Translations under genes and position numbers: made by a program
Shown here: positions 32,494-42,283 of the stretch, piece by piece
Position numbering within the stretch: the first letter of the stretch is position 1
Layout: each line of letters starts with the position of its first letter
Source: Novosphingobium sp.
GTDB taxonomy: Bacteria; Pseudomonadota; Alphaproteobacteria; Sphingomonadales; Sphingomonadaceae
NCBI GenBank assembly: GCA_024236175.1
Contig: JACKKY010000001.1
Span: forward strand, 62,001-126,000
DNA length: 64,000 nucleotides
Reading direction: 5' to 3'
Notes under the pieces: model-generated
Seen by the model: the letters and a program-made list of their open reading frames with translations, nothing else
Databases searched by the model: none
What the model was told of the DNA's origin: nothing

Positions 32494-35199
32494 ATGAACT
32501 GGAATGGTCTGCTGCCGCTTGCCGCAGCCAGCATTGCCTTGGTGCTCGGCCAAGTAACCGAAGCATCCGCACGTAATGGGATCGCAACACAAGCCGTCGG
32601 CACGCGGACCGAAGTCAAACTGGCCGAGGGCTGGCGCTTTCATTTCGGAGAGCGGGGCGAAGAAGCTGCCAGGAACGACTTTGACGATGCGGGCTGGCAA
32701 TCCGTGTCCGTGCCGCATAGCTGGAACCGGATCGGCGAATACGGTCTCGACCGTTCCCCGCAAACAAACAATGCTCAAGGCACAGGCTGGTATCGCCTGC
32801 GGTTCGACGCGCCCCCTGCACCGCCGGGAATGCGCCAGTATCTCGATTTCGCCGCGGTCGGAAATATCGCGGATGTCTGGGTGAATGGCATTCATGTCGG
32901 CACGCACAAGGGGGCCTTTTCGCGCTTTCGTATCGATGTGACCGGCGCCTGGCGGGCGGGCGCGAAAAATCTGATCGCCGTCAGGGCGGACAATTCCAGG
33001 CCGGCGCCGGGCAGCTCGACCGAAAATGTCATTCCACTCGCTGGCGATTTCTTCATCCATGGCGGCATTTATCGCGGCGTCACGCTGCTGCAGTTGCCTG
33101 ACGCATCGATCGATCCGTTGGATTTTGGAGGGCCAGGGATCTACGTCACCATCGCCGGACTGACCGAGCGGAAGGCAGTGATCGATCTGCGTTCACGGCT
33201 GCGCAATTTCGGTGCGCCTCGCAAGCTGCGAATGAAGAGCGAAATTCGAGACGCCGACGGCAACTTCGTCGCCGGGGTCGAGCATGATTTCACGCTCGCA
33301 GCCGGAGTGCAGGATGAGCTGGCCCGCATGTCTTTCCTCAATCCGCACCTCTGGGACGGCACCGCCGACCCCTACCTCTATTCCGTCACCACGCGCCTGT
33401 ATGACGGTGAGCGCCTGCTTGATGCAGTCACCCAGTCGATCGGCCTGCGCAGCTTCCGCTTCGATGCTGATCAGGGCTTCTTCCTGAATGGCAGACACGT
33501 GAAACTGCACGGAGTTTCGCGCCATCAGGACCGGCTGGGCAAAGGATGGGCTCTCTCGCGCCAGGACCATGCCGAAGACATGGCCTTGATTGTCGAACTG
33601 GGCGCGAACACCGTGCGCCACGCACACTACCAGCACGACGATGCCTGGGTTGAGGAAGCAGACAAGGCCGGCATGGTGGTCTGGGCCGAACTTCCATATG
33701 TCGGCGCGCCGAGCCTGACCGGCGGCAAGGGAACAGCTGAACTGTGGGCCAATGCCGAGCAGCAACTGCGCGAGCTGATCCGGCAGAACTTCAACAGCCC
33801 CTCGATCATGATGTGGTCGATCGGTAACGAAGTGGATTCGGCCAAGGCATTCGGTGCGATGAAGGAAGACCCCTCGCCCATCGACCTGCTGCGGCGAATG
33901 GAGGAAGTGGCGAAACAGGAAGATCCCTCGCGTGTCACTGTCTTCGCGGATTTCAGCGAGGACATGGGCGAGTTCGGCAAGCGCCGCCAGCAAATGACCG
34001 GAGTGGCCGATCTGATCGCCTATAACCGCTATCCGGGCTGGTACTTCTTCCAGGGGCCGCAAGCCGGACGCGTATTGGGCGGAATGATGGATGCATTGCA
34101 CCGCAGCCACCCGGAAATACCCATCGGCATCAGCGAGTATGGCGCGGGTTCCGGCCTCACCCAGTTCAGCGACGATCCGGTTTCAGGCTATGTCGCATTC
34201 GCCGGCCGGCCGCAGCCGGAAGAATACGGCGCTTTCGTGCACGAGTTGCTCTGGCCGGTCATTACCGAACGCGACTACATTTACGCAAGCTGGGTCTGGA
34301 ACATGTTCGATTTCGCGAGCGACCTGCGGAACGAAGGCGATTCCGTGGACATCAACACCAAGGGCCTGGTCTCGATGGACCGCAAGCTGCGGAAGGACGC
34401 ATTCTATTACTACAAGGCGGCGTGGACCGACGAGCCGATGATCCACCTTGCCGGCAAGCGCTATGTCGAACGCTCTTATCCGGTGATGGACGTCAGGGCC
34501 TACGCCAATGCACCGGTCGCGCGGCTGACGCTGAATGGCCGGGACCTCGGCGAGACGCCATGCTCCAATCATGTCTGTGTGTGGAAGCGTGTCACCTTGC
34601 GGCCCGGCGCCAACGAGGCGGTTGTCAATGCAGGCAGCGCAAGCGACCGGACGACGTGGAATGGCCCAGACCCTTTGGTGAACGGCATCCGCATCGATGC
34701 CGGCAACCTGGCAGTCTCTCGGCATGGCGGATATCGCTATGGATCGGACACGTTTGTTTCGGGCGGCAAGCCGATACCCCGCTACGCGGGTAGCATTGGC
34801 GGAATGAGCTCGGGCAAGGACGAACCAGTCAATGCGGCGACACCAGGCCTTTACGATTACTGGCGCGCGGGCGAACGGATCGCTTACGAAATTCCAGTGC
34901 CGAACGGTAACTGGAACGTCACGATTCATACCCTTGAGCCCGGCAAGCGGGAGGTAGACCCGCGAACGGCCGCAGCGCTTGGAACGGCTCAAGATGCTTA
35001 CCGGCCTGTCGTCATGTCAGTTTCCGCAAACGGTATTTCGGTCATCGGAAGCCTCAATGCGGCAATCTCCGCGAAAGGCGAGCGCAAGGGCGTCACCAGA
35101 AGCTTTCCGGTCACGGTCGAAGGCGGAGTGCTGAAACTGGAATTCGCCGGGGCGGATGGCGGTATCGCCGCCGTTGCCGCGATCGAGATTGCCAGGTGA
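32494..35199 (+). CDS. Glycoside hydrolase family 2 protein (beta-galactosidase/glucuronidase type)
   Basis: A secreted glycosidase of 901 aa. A signal peptide (to about residue 26, ASA) precedes the GH2 order: sugar-binding jelly roll (VPHSWN, GTGWYRL), immunoglobulin-like domain, and the TIM barrel. The acid/base Glu446 lies in MMWSIGNEVDS and the nucleophile Glu548 in PIGISEYGAG. The C-terminal part (about residues 640-901) adds a DUF4982-like beta domain and a malectin-like module. The exact sugar is not certain; neighbours suggest plant-type glycans. The ATG follows CGGAG by 8 nt. It overlaps the next gene by 4 bp (GTGA), so they are coupled. Confidence 0.92.
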   Translation: MNWNGLLPLAAASIALVLGQVTEASARNGIATQAVGTRTEVKLAEGWRFHFGERGEEAARNDFDDAGWQSVSVPHSWNRIGEYGLDRSPQTNNAQGTGWYRLRFDAPPAPPGMRQYLDFAAVGNIADVWVNGIHVGTHKGAFSRFRIDVTGAWRAGAKNLIAVRADNSRPAPGSSTENVIPLAGDFFIHGGIYRGVTLLQLPDASIDPLDFGGPGIYVTIAGLTERKAVIDLRSRLRNFGAPRKLRMKSEIRDADGNFVAGVEHDFTLAAGVQDELARMSFLNPHLWDGTADPYLYSVTTRLYDGERLLDAVTQSIGLRSFRFDADQGFFLNGRHVKLHGVSRHQDRLGKGWALSRQDHAEDMALIVELGANTVRHAHYQHDDAWVEEADKAGMVVWAELPYVGAPSLTGGKGTAELWANAEQQLRELIRQNFNSPSIMMWSIGNEVDSAKAFGAMKEDPSPIDLLRRMEEVAKQEDPSRVTVFADFSEDMGEFGKRRQQMTGVADLIAYNRYPGWYFFQGPQAGRVLGGMMDALHRSHPEIPIGISEYGAGSGLTQFSDDPVSGYVAFAGRPQPEEYGAFVHELLWPVITERDYIYASWVWNMFDFASDLRNEGDSVDINTKGLVSMDRKLRKDAFYYYKAAWTDEPMIHLAGKRYVERSYPVMDVRAYANAPVARLTLNGRDLGETPCSNHVCVWKRVTLRPGANEAVVNAGSASDRTTWNGPDPLVNGIRIDAGNLAVSRHGGYRYGSDTFVSGGKPIPRYAGSIGGMSSGKDEPVNAATPGLYDYWRAGERIAYEIPVPNGNWNVTIHTLEPGKREVDPRTAAALGTAQDAYRPVVMSVSANGISVIGSLNAAISAKGERKGVTRSFPVTVEGGVLKLEFAGADGGIAAVAAIEIAR

Positions 35200-36092
35200 G
35201 CCTGTCGCGACGCGATGTCCTGCGCCGTACCGGTACGGTCATGGGCGCGCTCGCCGCTGCGGGGTGCGCCACGATCTCGACGCCTCCGGTCCGCCGCCCG
35301 CTTGGCCTCGCACCGATCACGGTCCGCAAGCAACTGGAGGCGGACTACGCAGGAACGCTACGCCAGGTAGCAGCTATGGGTTACACTCATTTCGGATTTC
35401 CGCTGGCGCAAATGTCCGCGCAGATGCCGGCTGGACCCGACCCGCGGGACATCGCCACAATGGTGCGCGATGCCGGGATGGAAGTGGGCGTGGTGCGCTA
35501 TGGCTTTGCCCGGCCGGCAGTGGAGCAGATGGAGCTGGCCAGCCGGATCGGGGCATCGATCGTCGCCTATTCCGCCGCCCCCGTATTCTTCAGAGGTGGC
35601 AAGCTTGGAAGCACGACCCGCGACGCCTTCGATGCGTGGCTGCCGGAACTGGGCGAACTTGCGGCTCTGGCCAGGGCGGCCGGCCTGACCCTTGCCTATC
35701 ACAACCACTGGTGGGACCACCTCCCGCTGGGTGGCGAAGCGCCGCTGGACATCATCGCGCGGAGCTATGCGCCATCCGAAGTCGCCTTCGAGATCGATCT
35801 CGCCTGGGCGCATCTGGGTGGACTGATGCCGCTTGAGCTCATCGAGCGGCTCGGACCACGCGTGGTTTCGATGCATTTCAAGGATGTCGATCCCTCGCGC
35901 GGCGACAGCATGTTCGATCAGCTCGTCGCCCCGGGTGACGGCGTGCTCGCCTATCCCGATATCGTCCCGCAACTGGATAGGCTGACCAACGCCGTCGGCT
36001 ATGTCGAGGTAGATAATCCCGCGAACGAACTGGACGCCGCGCGGCGCGGTGCGCGCGCAATCCAGCAAGCCCGGGCCCTTCCCGATGGCTGA
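35196..36092 (+). CDS. Tat-exported lipoprotein-type sugar isomerase/epimerase-fold protein
   Basis: A xylose-isomerase-like TIM barrel (298 aa). The N-terminus SLSRRDVLRRTG is a twin-arginine motif followed by a hydrophobic stretch and AAAGC, a lipobox-like cysteine. So the enzyme is probably folded in the cytoplasm and exported, possibly lipid-anchored. Barrel motifs typical of the sugar phosphate isomerase/epimerase superfamily are LAYHNHWWD, FEIDLAWAH, VVSMHFKDVD, with acidic and His metal ligands. It starts at GTG inside the GH2 stop and overlaps the MFS start by 8 bp. Phosphorylated sugars are unlikely in the periplasm, so 3-keto-glycoside isomerisation or lyase activity is a better guess. 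Confidence 0.75.
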   Translation: MSLSRRDVLRRTGTVMGALAAAGCATISTPPVRRPLGLAPITVRKQLEADYAGTLRQVAAMGYTHFGFPLAQMSAQMPAGPDPRDIATMVRDAGMEVGVVRYGFARPAVEQMELASRIGASIVAYSAAPVFFRGGKLGSTTRDAFDAWLPELGELAALARAAGLTLAYHNHWWDHLPLGGEAPLDIIARSYAPSEVAFEIDLAWAHLGGLMPLELIERLGPRVVSMHFKDVDPSRGDSMFDQLVAPGDGVLAYPDIVPQLDRLTNAVGYVEVDNPANELDAARRGARAIQQARALPDG

Positions 36093-37350
36093 ACGGGTCG
36101 GAAAGTTGCGCTGGTGGATCATTGGCCTGGTTACGCTGGGTACGGTCCTGAACTATCTGGCCCGGTCCTCGCTGTCGGTCGCCGCGCCGACGCTGATGGA
36201 CGTGTTCGACATGAACACGCAGCAATACTCCTATGTCGTCTTCGCTTTCCAGGCAGCCTACACGGTCATGCAGACTTTCGCCGGGGCAATCCTTGATTTC
36301 CTGGGCACCCGCGTCGGCTTCACGATCTTCGTTGCCGGATGGGCGCTCGCCAATATGGGCCATGCGCTCGCCGGCGGCTGGTTCTCGCTGGCGTTCTGGC
36401 GAGGCCTGCTCGGCTCCTTCGAAGCAGCCGCAATCCCCGGAGGACTGAAGGTCGTCTCTGAATGGTTCCCGCCCCGCGAGCGGACTGTGGCGACCGGCGT
36501 ATTCAACATGGGATCGTCGATCGGCAATATGATTGCCCCGGCGCTGGTCGCGTTCTGCATCCTGACATTCGGTTGGCAATCGGCATTCCTCATTACCGGC
36601 GCGATGAGCCTGATCTTCGCAGCTATCTGGTTCTCGCTTTACCGCAGCCCGGAACAGCACAAACGCCTGTCCGAGGCAGAAGCGCGCCACATCAAAGATC
36701 CGAAGACCGATGACGAGCCCATCGCGAAGCCGGCCGAATGGAGGGAGGTGGTGCGAACCAAGGGCTTCTGGTCCATCGCATTTCCGCGCTTTCTCGCCGA
36801 GCCGGCGTGGCAGACATTCAATTTCTTCATTCCGTTGTATCTCGTCGCCGTCTGGGACTTCGATCTCAAGCAGCTCGCACTCTGGGCTTGGCTACCATTC
36901 CTCGCTGCCGATGCGGGATCGCTGCTGGGCGGGCTGACCGCTCCGGCGCTGATGCGCTGGTTCGGTGTTGACCTGTTGGCCTCACGCAAGCTCACCGTGA
37001 CGATGGGCGCAATGCTGATGATCGGCCCGGCCTGTATCGGCCTTGCCACCAGTCCCGGCATTGCCATCGCGCTATTCTGCGTCGGTGGCTTCGCCCACCA
37101 GATGCTTTCAGGCGCCCTGCTGACGCTGTCAGCCGACCTGTTTGACCACCGCGCGGTCGGCACCGCCACCGGAATGGCTGGATCGATCGGCTGGATCGGC
37201 GGTGCTTTGTTCACCCTTGTGGTTGGCGCTCTGGCGGAAACCATCGGCTACAACCCGCTTTTCGTGATGCTGGCATTGTTCGATCTGGCGGGAGCGGCCA
37301 TTCTGTGGGCGCTGTTGCGCGACCAGAAGGCGGAGCCGCTTCAGGCGTAG
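36085..37350 (+). CDS. MFS transporter, anion:cation symporter (hexuronate-type)
   Basis: A 421-aa permease with about twelve segments. The start NYLARSSLSVAAPTLM resembles the D-RxNL/I region of the ACS branch (GudP, ExuT), which moves sugar acids with protons; GFTIFVAGWALANMGHA and SEWFPPRERTVATGVFNMGSSIG follow. The ATG at 36085 (MAERVG) overlaps the previous gene by 8 bp; the longer upstream reading belongs to that gene. Co-translation with GH2 and the exported TIM barrel indicates uptake of their product. Confidence 0.88.
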   Translation: MAERVGKLRWWIIGLVTLGTVLNYLARSSLSVAAPTLMDVFDMNTQQYSYVVFAFQAAYTVMQTFAGAILDFLGTRVGFTIFVAGWALANMGHALAGGWFSLAFWRGLLGSFEAAAIPGGLKVVSEWFPPRERTVATGVFNMGSSIGNMIAPALVAFCILTFGWQSAFLITGAMSLIFAAIWFSLYRSPEQHKRLSEAEARHIKDPKTDDEPIAKPAEWREVVRTKGFWSIAFPRFLAEPAWQTFNFFIPLYLVAVWDFDLKQLALWAWLPFLAADAGSLLGGLTAPALMRWFGVDLLASRKLTVTMGAMLMIGPACIGLATSPGIAIALFCVGGFAHQMLSGALLTLSADLFDHRAVGTATGMAGSIGWIGGALFTLVVGALAETIGYNPLFVMLALFDLAGAAILWALLRDQKAEPLQA

Positions 37351-37477
37351 GGCGGCCTCGTGTCCTGTTGGGGAATCGGGCTGCCGCATAATCATCCACC
37401 GGCCAGAGCGTGGCCACGATGCGCCGCTGCTAGCCGGCCTCTCTTTTGAAACATCCTTTGGGAGTGGAGAATCCAGA

Positions 37478-38062
37478 ATGACCAACGCACCGCGCATCGC
37501 CCCCTTGCCGCGCGAGGAATGGACCGATCAGGCACGAGACGTATTCGCCTATTGGGAAGGCGACGAAGCACGCGAAAAGGGGGCGCGCTCCAACACCATG
37601 ATGACGCTGGCGAACCACCCGCGCCTCGCGCTCGCCTCGCTCGATCTGGGCAAGTATTTCATGCTGGAATCCACCCTGTCGGCCAGACAGCAAAAAATGA
37701 TCGTACTGCGCGTGGCGCATAGGTATGGCTCGAGTTATCAATGGACTCACAACTCGCTGGGCGCGAAGCAGATCGGGATTACCGACCAAGAGCTCCAGGC
37801 AATCCGGCGCGGCCCGCAAGACCCAGCCTGGTCGCAGGCGGACCGGGCCTTGCTGGCTGCGATAGACGGCACCTGCGCTGGCGGGAAATTCGACGATGAG
37901 GCCTGGAACGAGCTGACCGCCGTTTTCGACCGCGAGCTGCTTATGGATATCATCCACGCGACCGGATATTTCACAATGGTTGCATGGGGGCTTGTCGCCA
38001 TGCGCGTACAGGTGGAAGACGATTTCGCCGATTTTTCCGGGAACCGCGGCAAATCGAAATAG
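37478..38062 (+). CDS. Carboxymuconolactone decarboxylase-family protein without CxxC
   Basis: An AhpD-like/CMD helical-fold protein of 194 aa. The family region is LSARQQKMIVLRVAHRYGSSYQWTHNSLGAKQIGIT. Where peroxidase-active relatives have CxxC before the His, this one has SSYQW, so thiol peroxidase chemistry is unlikely; the conserved His and Glu/Arg environment remain. It lies 127 bp after the MFS gene and may be the last gene of the GH2 operon or have its own promoter. The function is unknown. Confidence 0.8.
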   Translation: MTNAPRIAPLPREEWTDQARDVFAYWEGDEAREKGARSNTMMTLANHPRLALASLDLGKYFMLESTLSARQQKMIVLRVAHRYGSSYQWTHNSLGAKQIGITDQELQAIRRGPQDPAWSQADRALLAAIDGTCAGGKFDDEAWNELTAVFDRELLMDIIHATGYFTMVAWGLVAMRVQVEDDFADFSGNRGKSK

Positions 38063-38113
38063 CGGCGGGAGACACCCAGCTGAAGGGCGTGCTGCCTTGC
38101 GCGACTCGCCTTG

Positions 38114-38130
38114 AATTGGCTAGACCAATT
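38114..38130. promoter_or_regulatory. GntR/FCD-type operator candidate before DUF1593 gene
   Basis: AATTGGCTAGACCAATT has 6-bp perfect arms (AATTGG/CCAATT). It lies 26 bp before the ATG of the DUF1593 gene and shares TTGGNNNGACCAA with the site before the ThuA gene. Confidence 0.5.
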
Positions 38131-38156
38131 AGCGATAAGCTGGAGAGCGCACCGTG

Positions 38157-39902
38157 ATGACGAAATTCAAGCGGACGGCCGCATGCGCGGCCATGATTGG
38201 ACTGCTGGCCGGCGGTGTCACGATGGCCAAACCGGCGGCCGCGAAACTGGTGGCGGACCCGGTCAGCGAAGCGAGACCACGCCTGATCGTCATCACGGAT
38301 ATCGGCACCGAACCCGACGACATGCAATCCATGGTGCGGCTGCTCACCTACGCCAACGAGATCGAGATCGAAGGGCTGATCGCATCGACTTCGGGACATC
38401 TGCGAAACAACATCTATCCCTTCCTGATCGAGGAGCGGATCGATGCATATGCAGCCGCACTCGCCAATCTGCGCGTTCACGATCCTCGCTACCCCGCTGC
38501 CGAAACGCTGCGTTCAGCTGTCGCCGCCCACAGGCCGGCATATGGCATGGAAGGTGTCGGCGACGGGCTGGAAACCGAGGCATCCAGGCGCATTATCGCA
38601 GTCGTCGACAAGTCGGACGAACGCCCTGTCTGGGTATCGATCTGGGGCGGCGCCGCCCCATTGGCACAGGCACTCTGGACCATACGCGCGACGCGATCTG
38701 CAAAGGAAGTTGAGCAGTTTGTCGCAAAGCTTCGGGTCTATTCAATTTCGGACCAGGATGACGCAGGCCCCTGGCTGCGTGCGAACTTTCCCCAGCTGTT
38801 CTGGGTCAGCAGCATGCATGCCATGACCCAGTACCAGCTCTCCACCTGGGTCGGAATCAGCGCAAGCATGTCCGGTGCCGACAACGCCATTACCTCGCAT
38901 GACTGGCTCAACCGCAACGTTCGCACCCACGGTCCGCTTGGCGCTGCATATCCCCCGCCGATCTTCATCATGGAAGGTGACAGCCCGTCGTTCCTCTATC
39001 TCGTTCCCAATGGCCTTGGCAGCAGCGAGCATCCCGACTGGGGAAGCTGGGGCGGGCGTTACGGCCAGATCAGCAGTGCCTTCGGGCTGTGGACCGATAC
39101 ACAGGACACGGTTACCGGTGAGGACGCCAAGGCATACACCGGTAACGCCGAAACGGTGTGGCGCTGGCGCAAGGCGTTCCAGAACGATTTCGCAGCTCGG
39201 ATGGACTGGTCTGTCACGCCGCGCTTCGGTGATGCGAACCATCCGCCCAGTCTGGTTCTGAATGGCGTGGCCGGTATCAATCCGGTTCGGCTGGAAGCAT
39301 GTCCGGACCAGCCAATCAGGCTAAGTGCCGCCGGTTCGAGCGATCCTGACAGCGATGAACTGACCTATCACTGGTTCCGCTACGCAGAAGTTTCTGGCTT
39401 GTGGTCCCCCGGTGTGCAGATCGGCGAGACCGACGAAGCCGCAACCACTGTCACGATTCCCCGCTGGGTGCAGCCGCATGGCATGAAGATGCCTGCGACG
39501 TACGAGTTCCACATCATCCTTGAAGCGAAAGACACGGGCTCTCCCGCACTCACGCGCTACCGGCGCACTGTAGTGACCGTCCCGACGAACAGCACGACCT
39601 GTGGGCCCATCACCGTCGGTCCGGCTCCCCCCGAAATCAAGCGCGGGAGCACGATCGAAGTCGTCGATCCGGACAAGCTCGATGCCCCGTCGATCGGCAT
39701 GACGCCGATCGGCGAGCTGATCGACAATCCGGCAACGCGGGCCATCATCGAAAAGCATGTTCCTGGCCTGGCCGGAATGGTGAGCTCAAACGCGCAGGCG
39801 CGCGGTTTCTCGCTGCGGTCCATCCAGCATTTCGATGCGCGCATGACCGATGCGGTGCTGGACGCAATCGAGGCCGATTTCGCTGCCCTCCCCGAAGACT
39901 GA
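38157..39902 (+). CDS. DUF1593 protein, nucleoside-hydrolase-like, secreted
   Basis: A 581-aa secreted protein with a signal peptide (cleavage near AKPAAA). The N-terminal domain carries RLIVITDIGTEPDDMQSMVRLL, comparable to the Ca-binding DTDxxxDD of nucleoside hydrolases, with a Rossmann-like fold; the second part (about residues 370-480, with AAGSSDPDSDELTYHWFRY) is an Ig/PKD-like beta domain. Members are found in polysaccharide-utilisation regions and some bind cellulose; enzymatic activity is mostly untested. GTG at 38154 is an alternative start. It is convergent with the GMC operon. Confidence 0.85.
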   Translation: MTKFKRTAACAAMIGLLAGGVTMAKPAAAKLVADPVSEARPRLIVITDIGTEPDDMQSMVRLLTYANEIEIEGLIASTSGHLRNNIYPFLIEERIDAYAAALANLRVHDPRYPAAETLRSAVAAHRPAYGMEGVGDGLETEASRRIIAVVDKSDERPVWVSIWGGAAPLAQALWTIRATRSAKEVEQFVAKLRVYSISDQDDAGPWLRANFPQLFWVSSMHAMTQYQLSTWVGISASMSGADNAITSHDWLNRNVRTHGPLGAAYPPPIFIMEGDSPSFLYLVPNGLGSSEHPDWGSWGGRYGQISSAFGLWTDTQDTVTGEDAKAYTGNAETVWRWRKAFQNDFAARMDWSVTPRFGDANHPPSLVLNGVAGINPVRLEACPDQPIRLSAAGSSDPDSDELTYHWFRYAEVSGLWSPGVQIGETDEAATTVTIPRWVQPHGMKMPATYEFHIILEAKDTGSPALTRYRRTVVTVPTNSTTCGPITVGPAPPEIKRGSTIEVVDPDKLDAPSIGMTPIGELIDNPATRAIIEKHVPGLAGMVSSNAQARGFSLRSIQHFDARMTDAVLDAIEADFAALPED

Positions 39903-39975
39903 CGTTCCGTGTGACCGATACCATGCGAGGCCTGCAGGGCTCCGCAGTTAGCGGCGATCGGTCATCATGGCCTCA

Positions 39976-41652
39976 TCACAAGGTGCCTTCCGCCAGCCGG
40001 TCCGCGGCATGGTTCGCCGCGCGGGCAGACAATGCCATATACGTCAGAGACGGGTTCTGGCAGCCGCTGGACGCCATCGCCGCCCCATCGGTGACAAACA
40101 GGTTGGGCACGTCATGTGCCTGATTGAACTTGCCCAGCACCGAGCTCCTGGGGTCGGTTCCCATACAGGCCGTACCCATTTCGTGAATGCCCAACCCGGG
40201 GGGGCCCGGCTTGTCCGCCTTGGACATGACCATGCCGCCAGCCGCTTCGATCATCGCCGCGCCATCGGCTATGATCTGCTTGGCCATTTTCTCTTCGTTC
40301 GGTCCGTGGGTGCAATCGATATGGACAAGCGGGATGCCCCACTGGTCTTTCTCCTTGCCCAGCGTCACGCGGTTTTCAGGATTGGGCAGCATTTCCCCAA
40401 AGCCGGAAATGTACATCATCCATGGGCCGAACGCGCGCGAAGCCTGCTTCAGCTCCTCTCCGATCGCGCCCTGCGCCATCGTGCTTCCACTCATTCGCCT
40501 GACACCGCCCTGATAGCCATAGCCACGCAGGAAGTCGGCCGGTTCGGTGACATTGCGGAAGCGCGGGATATAGAGCCCGGTCGGCCGCCGGCCCTGGTCG
40601 ATCGTGTTCGGCCCTTCCGGGAATACACCGGCCACCGAGAGGGCGAAGAGGTGATCCATCAGGTTGCGCCCGACCATGTCGGACGAATTGGCAAGACCGT
40701 TGGGGAATGCCTCCGAAGTCGAATTGAGCAGTATCTGAGCGCTCGCAATCGCTGAAGCACAGCAGAAGATGATCTTCGCTTCGTAAGTCTTTTTCTCCTT
40801 GGTGTTCTGATCGACCACCCGAACCCCGGTCGCCTTGCCGGCCTTGGGATCGTGGACAATCGATTCCGCAATGGCGTCCGTCACAACGGTGAGGTTTCCG
40901 GTACGCTCTGCCGCGGGAAGCGATGACGTCAGGCTGGAATGGTAGGCATTGAAGCCGCATCCCCGTTCACAGAAGGAGCGGGCGTGGCAGGTCACGCGGC
41001 CGAGCTCTTCATGATGCGGGCGCGCCTGGGAAAGGTTTGCACAACGGCCCGGGATAACCTTGCGGCCGGGAAACTTCTTCTCGATTGCGGCCTTTGCCAT
41101 CTGCTCCCCGTCGTTCAGCGGGAAAGGCGGCAGGAAATCGCCGTCGGGAAGCTGCGGCAACCCCTCCTTTGAACCGGACACGCCGATAAAATCCTCGATG
41201 CGGTCGTACCACGGCGCGATATCGGCATAGCGGATGGGCCAGTCCGAACCATGTCCGTCCTTGGCGTTGGCTTCGAAATCCATTTCGGACAGGCGATAGG
41301 TCTGGCGCCCCCACATGATCGAGCGCCCGCCGAGGTGATAGCCGCGTATCCAGGTGAACGGCTTGTCCTCCGGCATCGTGTAGCGATGCTCGCTGTCCTT
41401 CACGTAGAAATGCTTGGTGACTTCGGTCAGGCCGAAATGCGCGCGATGGATCGGATAGTCCTTTGCCAGCTCGTCTTCCGGGATCAGGTTGGCGTTGGGC
41501 GCTTCCCAGGGCTGCATCCAGTCGGTGTAGTCCTTGCCCGGATCGATATTGCGGCCACGCTCCAGAACCAGGACCTTCAGGCCACGTTCGCACAATTCCT
41601 TGGCGGCGATGCCGCCGCTCATGCCCGAGCCGATTACAATTGCATCAAACAT
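39976..41652 (-). CDS. GMC-family FAD oxidoreductase (glycoside 3-dehydrogenase candidate)
   Basis: A 558-aa glucose-methanol-choline flavoprotein. The ADP-binding loop VIGSGMSGG with LVLERG is at the N-terminus, the FAD region GYHLGGRSIMWGRQTYR follows, and the C-terminal active-site motifs are HEMGTACMG and NPSLTYMALSARAA. A Cys-rich segment (CHARSFCERGCGFNAYH) resembles the Fe-S/Cys cluster region of membrane-bound sugar dehydrogenases. It has no signal peptide, but the gene just upstream encodes a Tat-type small subunit, and such pairs are exported together. No cytochrome c subunit is encoded nearby. Oxidation of a glycoside at C3 is the preferred role from context. Confidence 0.8.
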   Translation of the reverse strand: MFDAIVIGSGMSGGIAAKELCERGLKVLVLERGRNIDPGKDYTDWMQPWEAPNANLIPEDELAKDYPIHRAHFGLTEVTKHFYVKDSEHRYTMPEDKPFTWIRGYHLGGRSIMWGRQTYRLSEMDFEANAKDGHGSDWPIRYADIAPWYDRIEDFIGVSGSKEGLPQLPDGDFLPPFPLNDGEQMAKAAIEKKFPGRKVIPGRCANLSQARPHHEELGRVTCHARSFCERGCGFNAYHSSLTSSLPAAERTGNLTVVTDAIAESIVHDPKAGKATGVRVVDQNTKEKKTYEAKIIFCCASAIASAQILLNSTSEAFPNGLANSSDMVGRNLMDHLFALSVAGVFPEGPNTIDQGRRPTGLYIPRFRNVTEPADFLRGYGYQGGVRRMSGSTMAQGAIGEELKQASRAFGPWMMYISGFGEMLPNPENRVTLGKEKDQWGIPLVHIDCTHGPNEEKMAKQIIADGAAMIEAAGGMVMSKADKPGPPGLGIHEMGTACMGTDPRSSVLGKFNQAHDVPNLFVTDGAAMASSGCQNPSLTYMALSARAANHAADRLAEGTL

Positions 41653-41665
41653 TGTTCGTTCCCCC

Positions 41666-42283
41666 TCAGATCGGGCTCAGGCCGCCGCTTGGGCGGGTTT
41701 CGGGTGTAATCGGGACGGACGGCTTGTATCCGCCGGGGTCGTGCTCGTAGCTTAGCTCCTGCGTCAGCGCCGGTTCTGAGTAATAGAACAGCTTGACGAT
41801 CAGCTCGCGCATCTTCGCGTAGCCTTCGTCGGCATGTGCCGGGCCCATGAACATCGTCAGTCCACCCGCCGGCTTCTTGCTCGGGTCGGGCTTCATCGCT
41901 TCGACTTCATGCGCCTTGAGTACGTCGAGCCGTGCAGCAGGATCGAGCGTGGCGAACTTCTTGCCCTTCGCCTTGCTGGCCGAGGCGTCGACACGCTCCA
42001 TGCTCGCGAGAATCTCCTCTCGCCGGTCGGCGGACGCCCAGTTGCGCAGGAGCCCTTCGAAATTCTTCGGAACTTCGGCATCGAGCGCACCGACCGTGTC
42101 GCCCTTGGGAATGATCGTGTCGGCAATCGCCGTGAGCAGCTCGAACTGCTTCGGCTCGAACCTGAAATCGCTGCCGGGACCTCCCGACAGATCGCTGCAC
42201 CCGGCGGGAATGACCGCCGCGCCGGCCAGCAGCAGAATGCGCTGGATCAGCGCACGCCTGTCCATTTCGAACGGACCGTTCAT
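41666..42283 (-). CDS. Gluconate 2-dehydrogenase subunit 3-like Tat protein
   Basis: The 205-aa small subunit that goes with the GMC flavoprotein. The N-terminus DRRALIQRILLLAGAAVIPA is a twin-arginine signal ending in AGC. The body is the subunit-3 fold (ELLTAIADTIIPKGDTVGALDAEVP, and FYYSEPALTQELSYEHDPGGY near the end). It should carry the folded flavoprotein across the inner membrane and hold it there. It overlaps the upstream epimerase gene by 4 bp (ATGA) and leaves 13 bp to the GMC gene. Confidence 0.88.
   Translation of the reverse strand: MNGPFEMDRRALIQRILLLAGAAVIPAGCSDLSGGPGSDFRFEPKQFELLTAIADTIIPKGDTVGALDAEVPKNFEGLLRNWASADRREEILASMERVDASASKAKGKKFATLDPAARLDVLKAHEVEAMKPDPSKKPAGGLTMFMGPAHADEGYAKMRELIVKLFYYSEPALTQELSYEHDPGGYKPSVPITPETRPSGGLSPI

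Noticed and set aside
39903..39975. Terminator between DUF1593 and GMC genes (GACCGAT/ATCGGTC)
   Set aside because: The 7-bp arms are separated by 37 bases, too loose to support.
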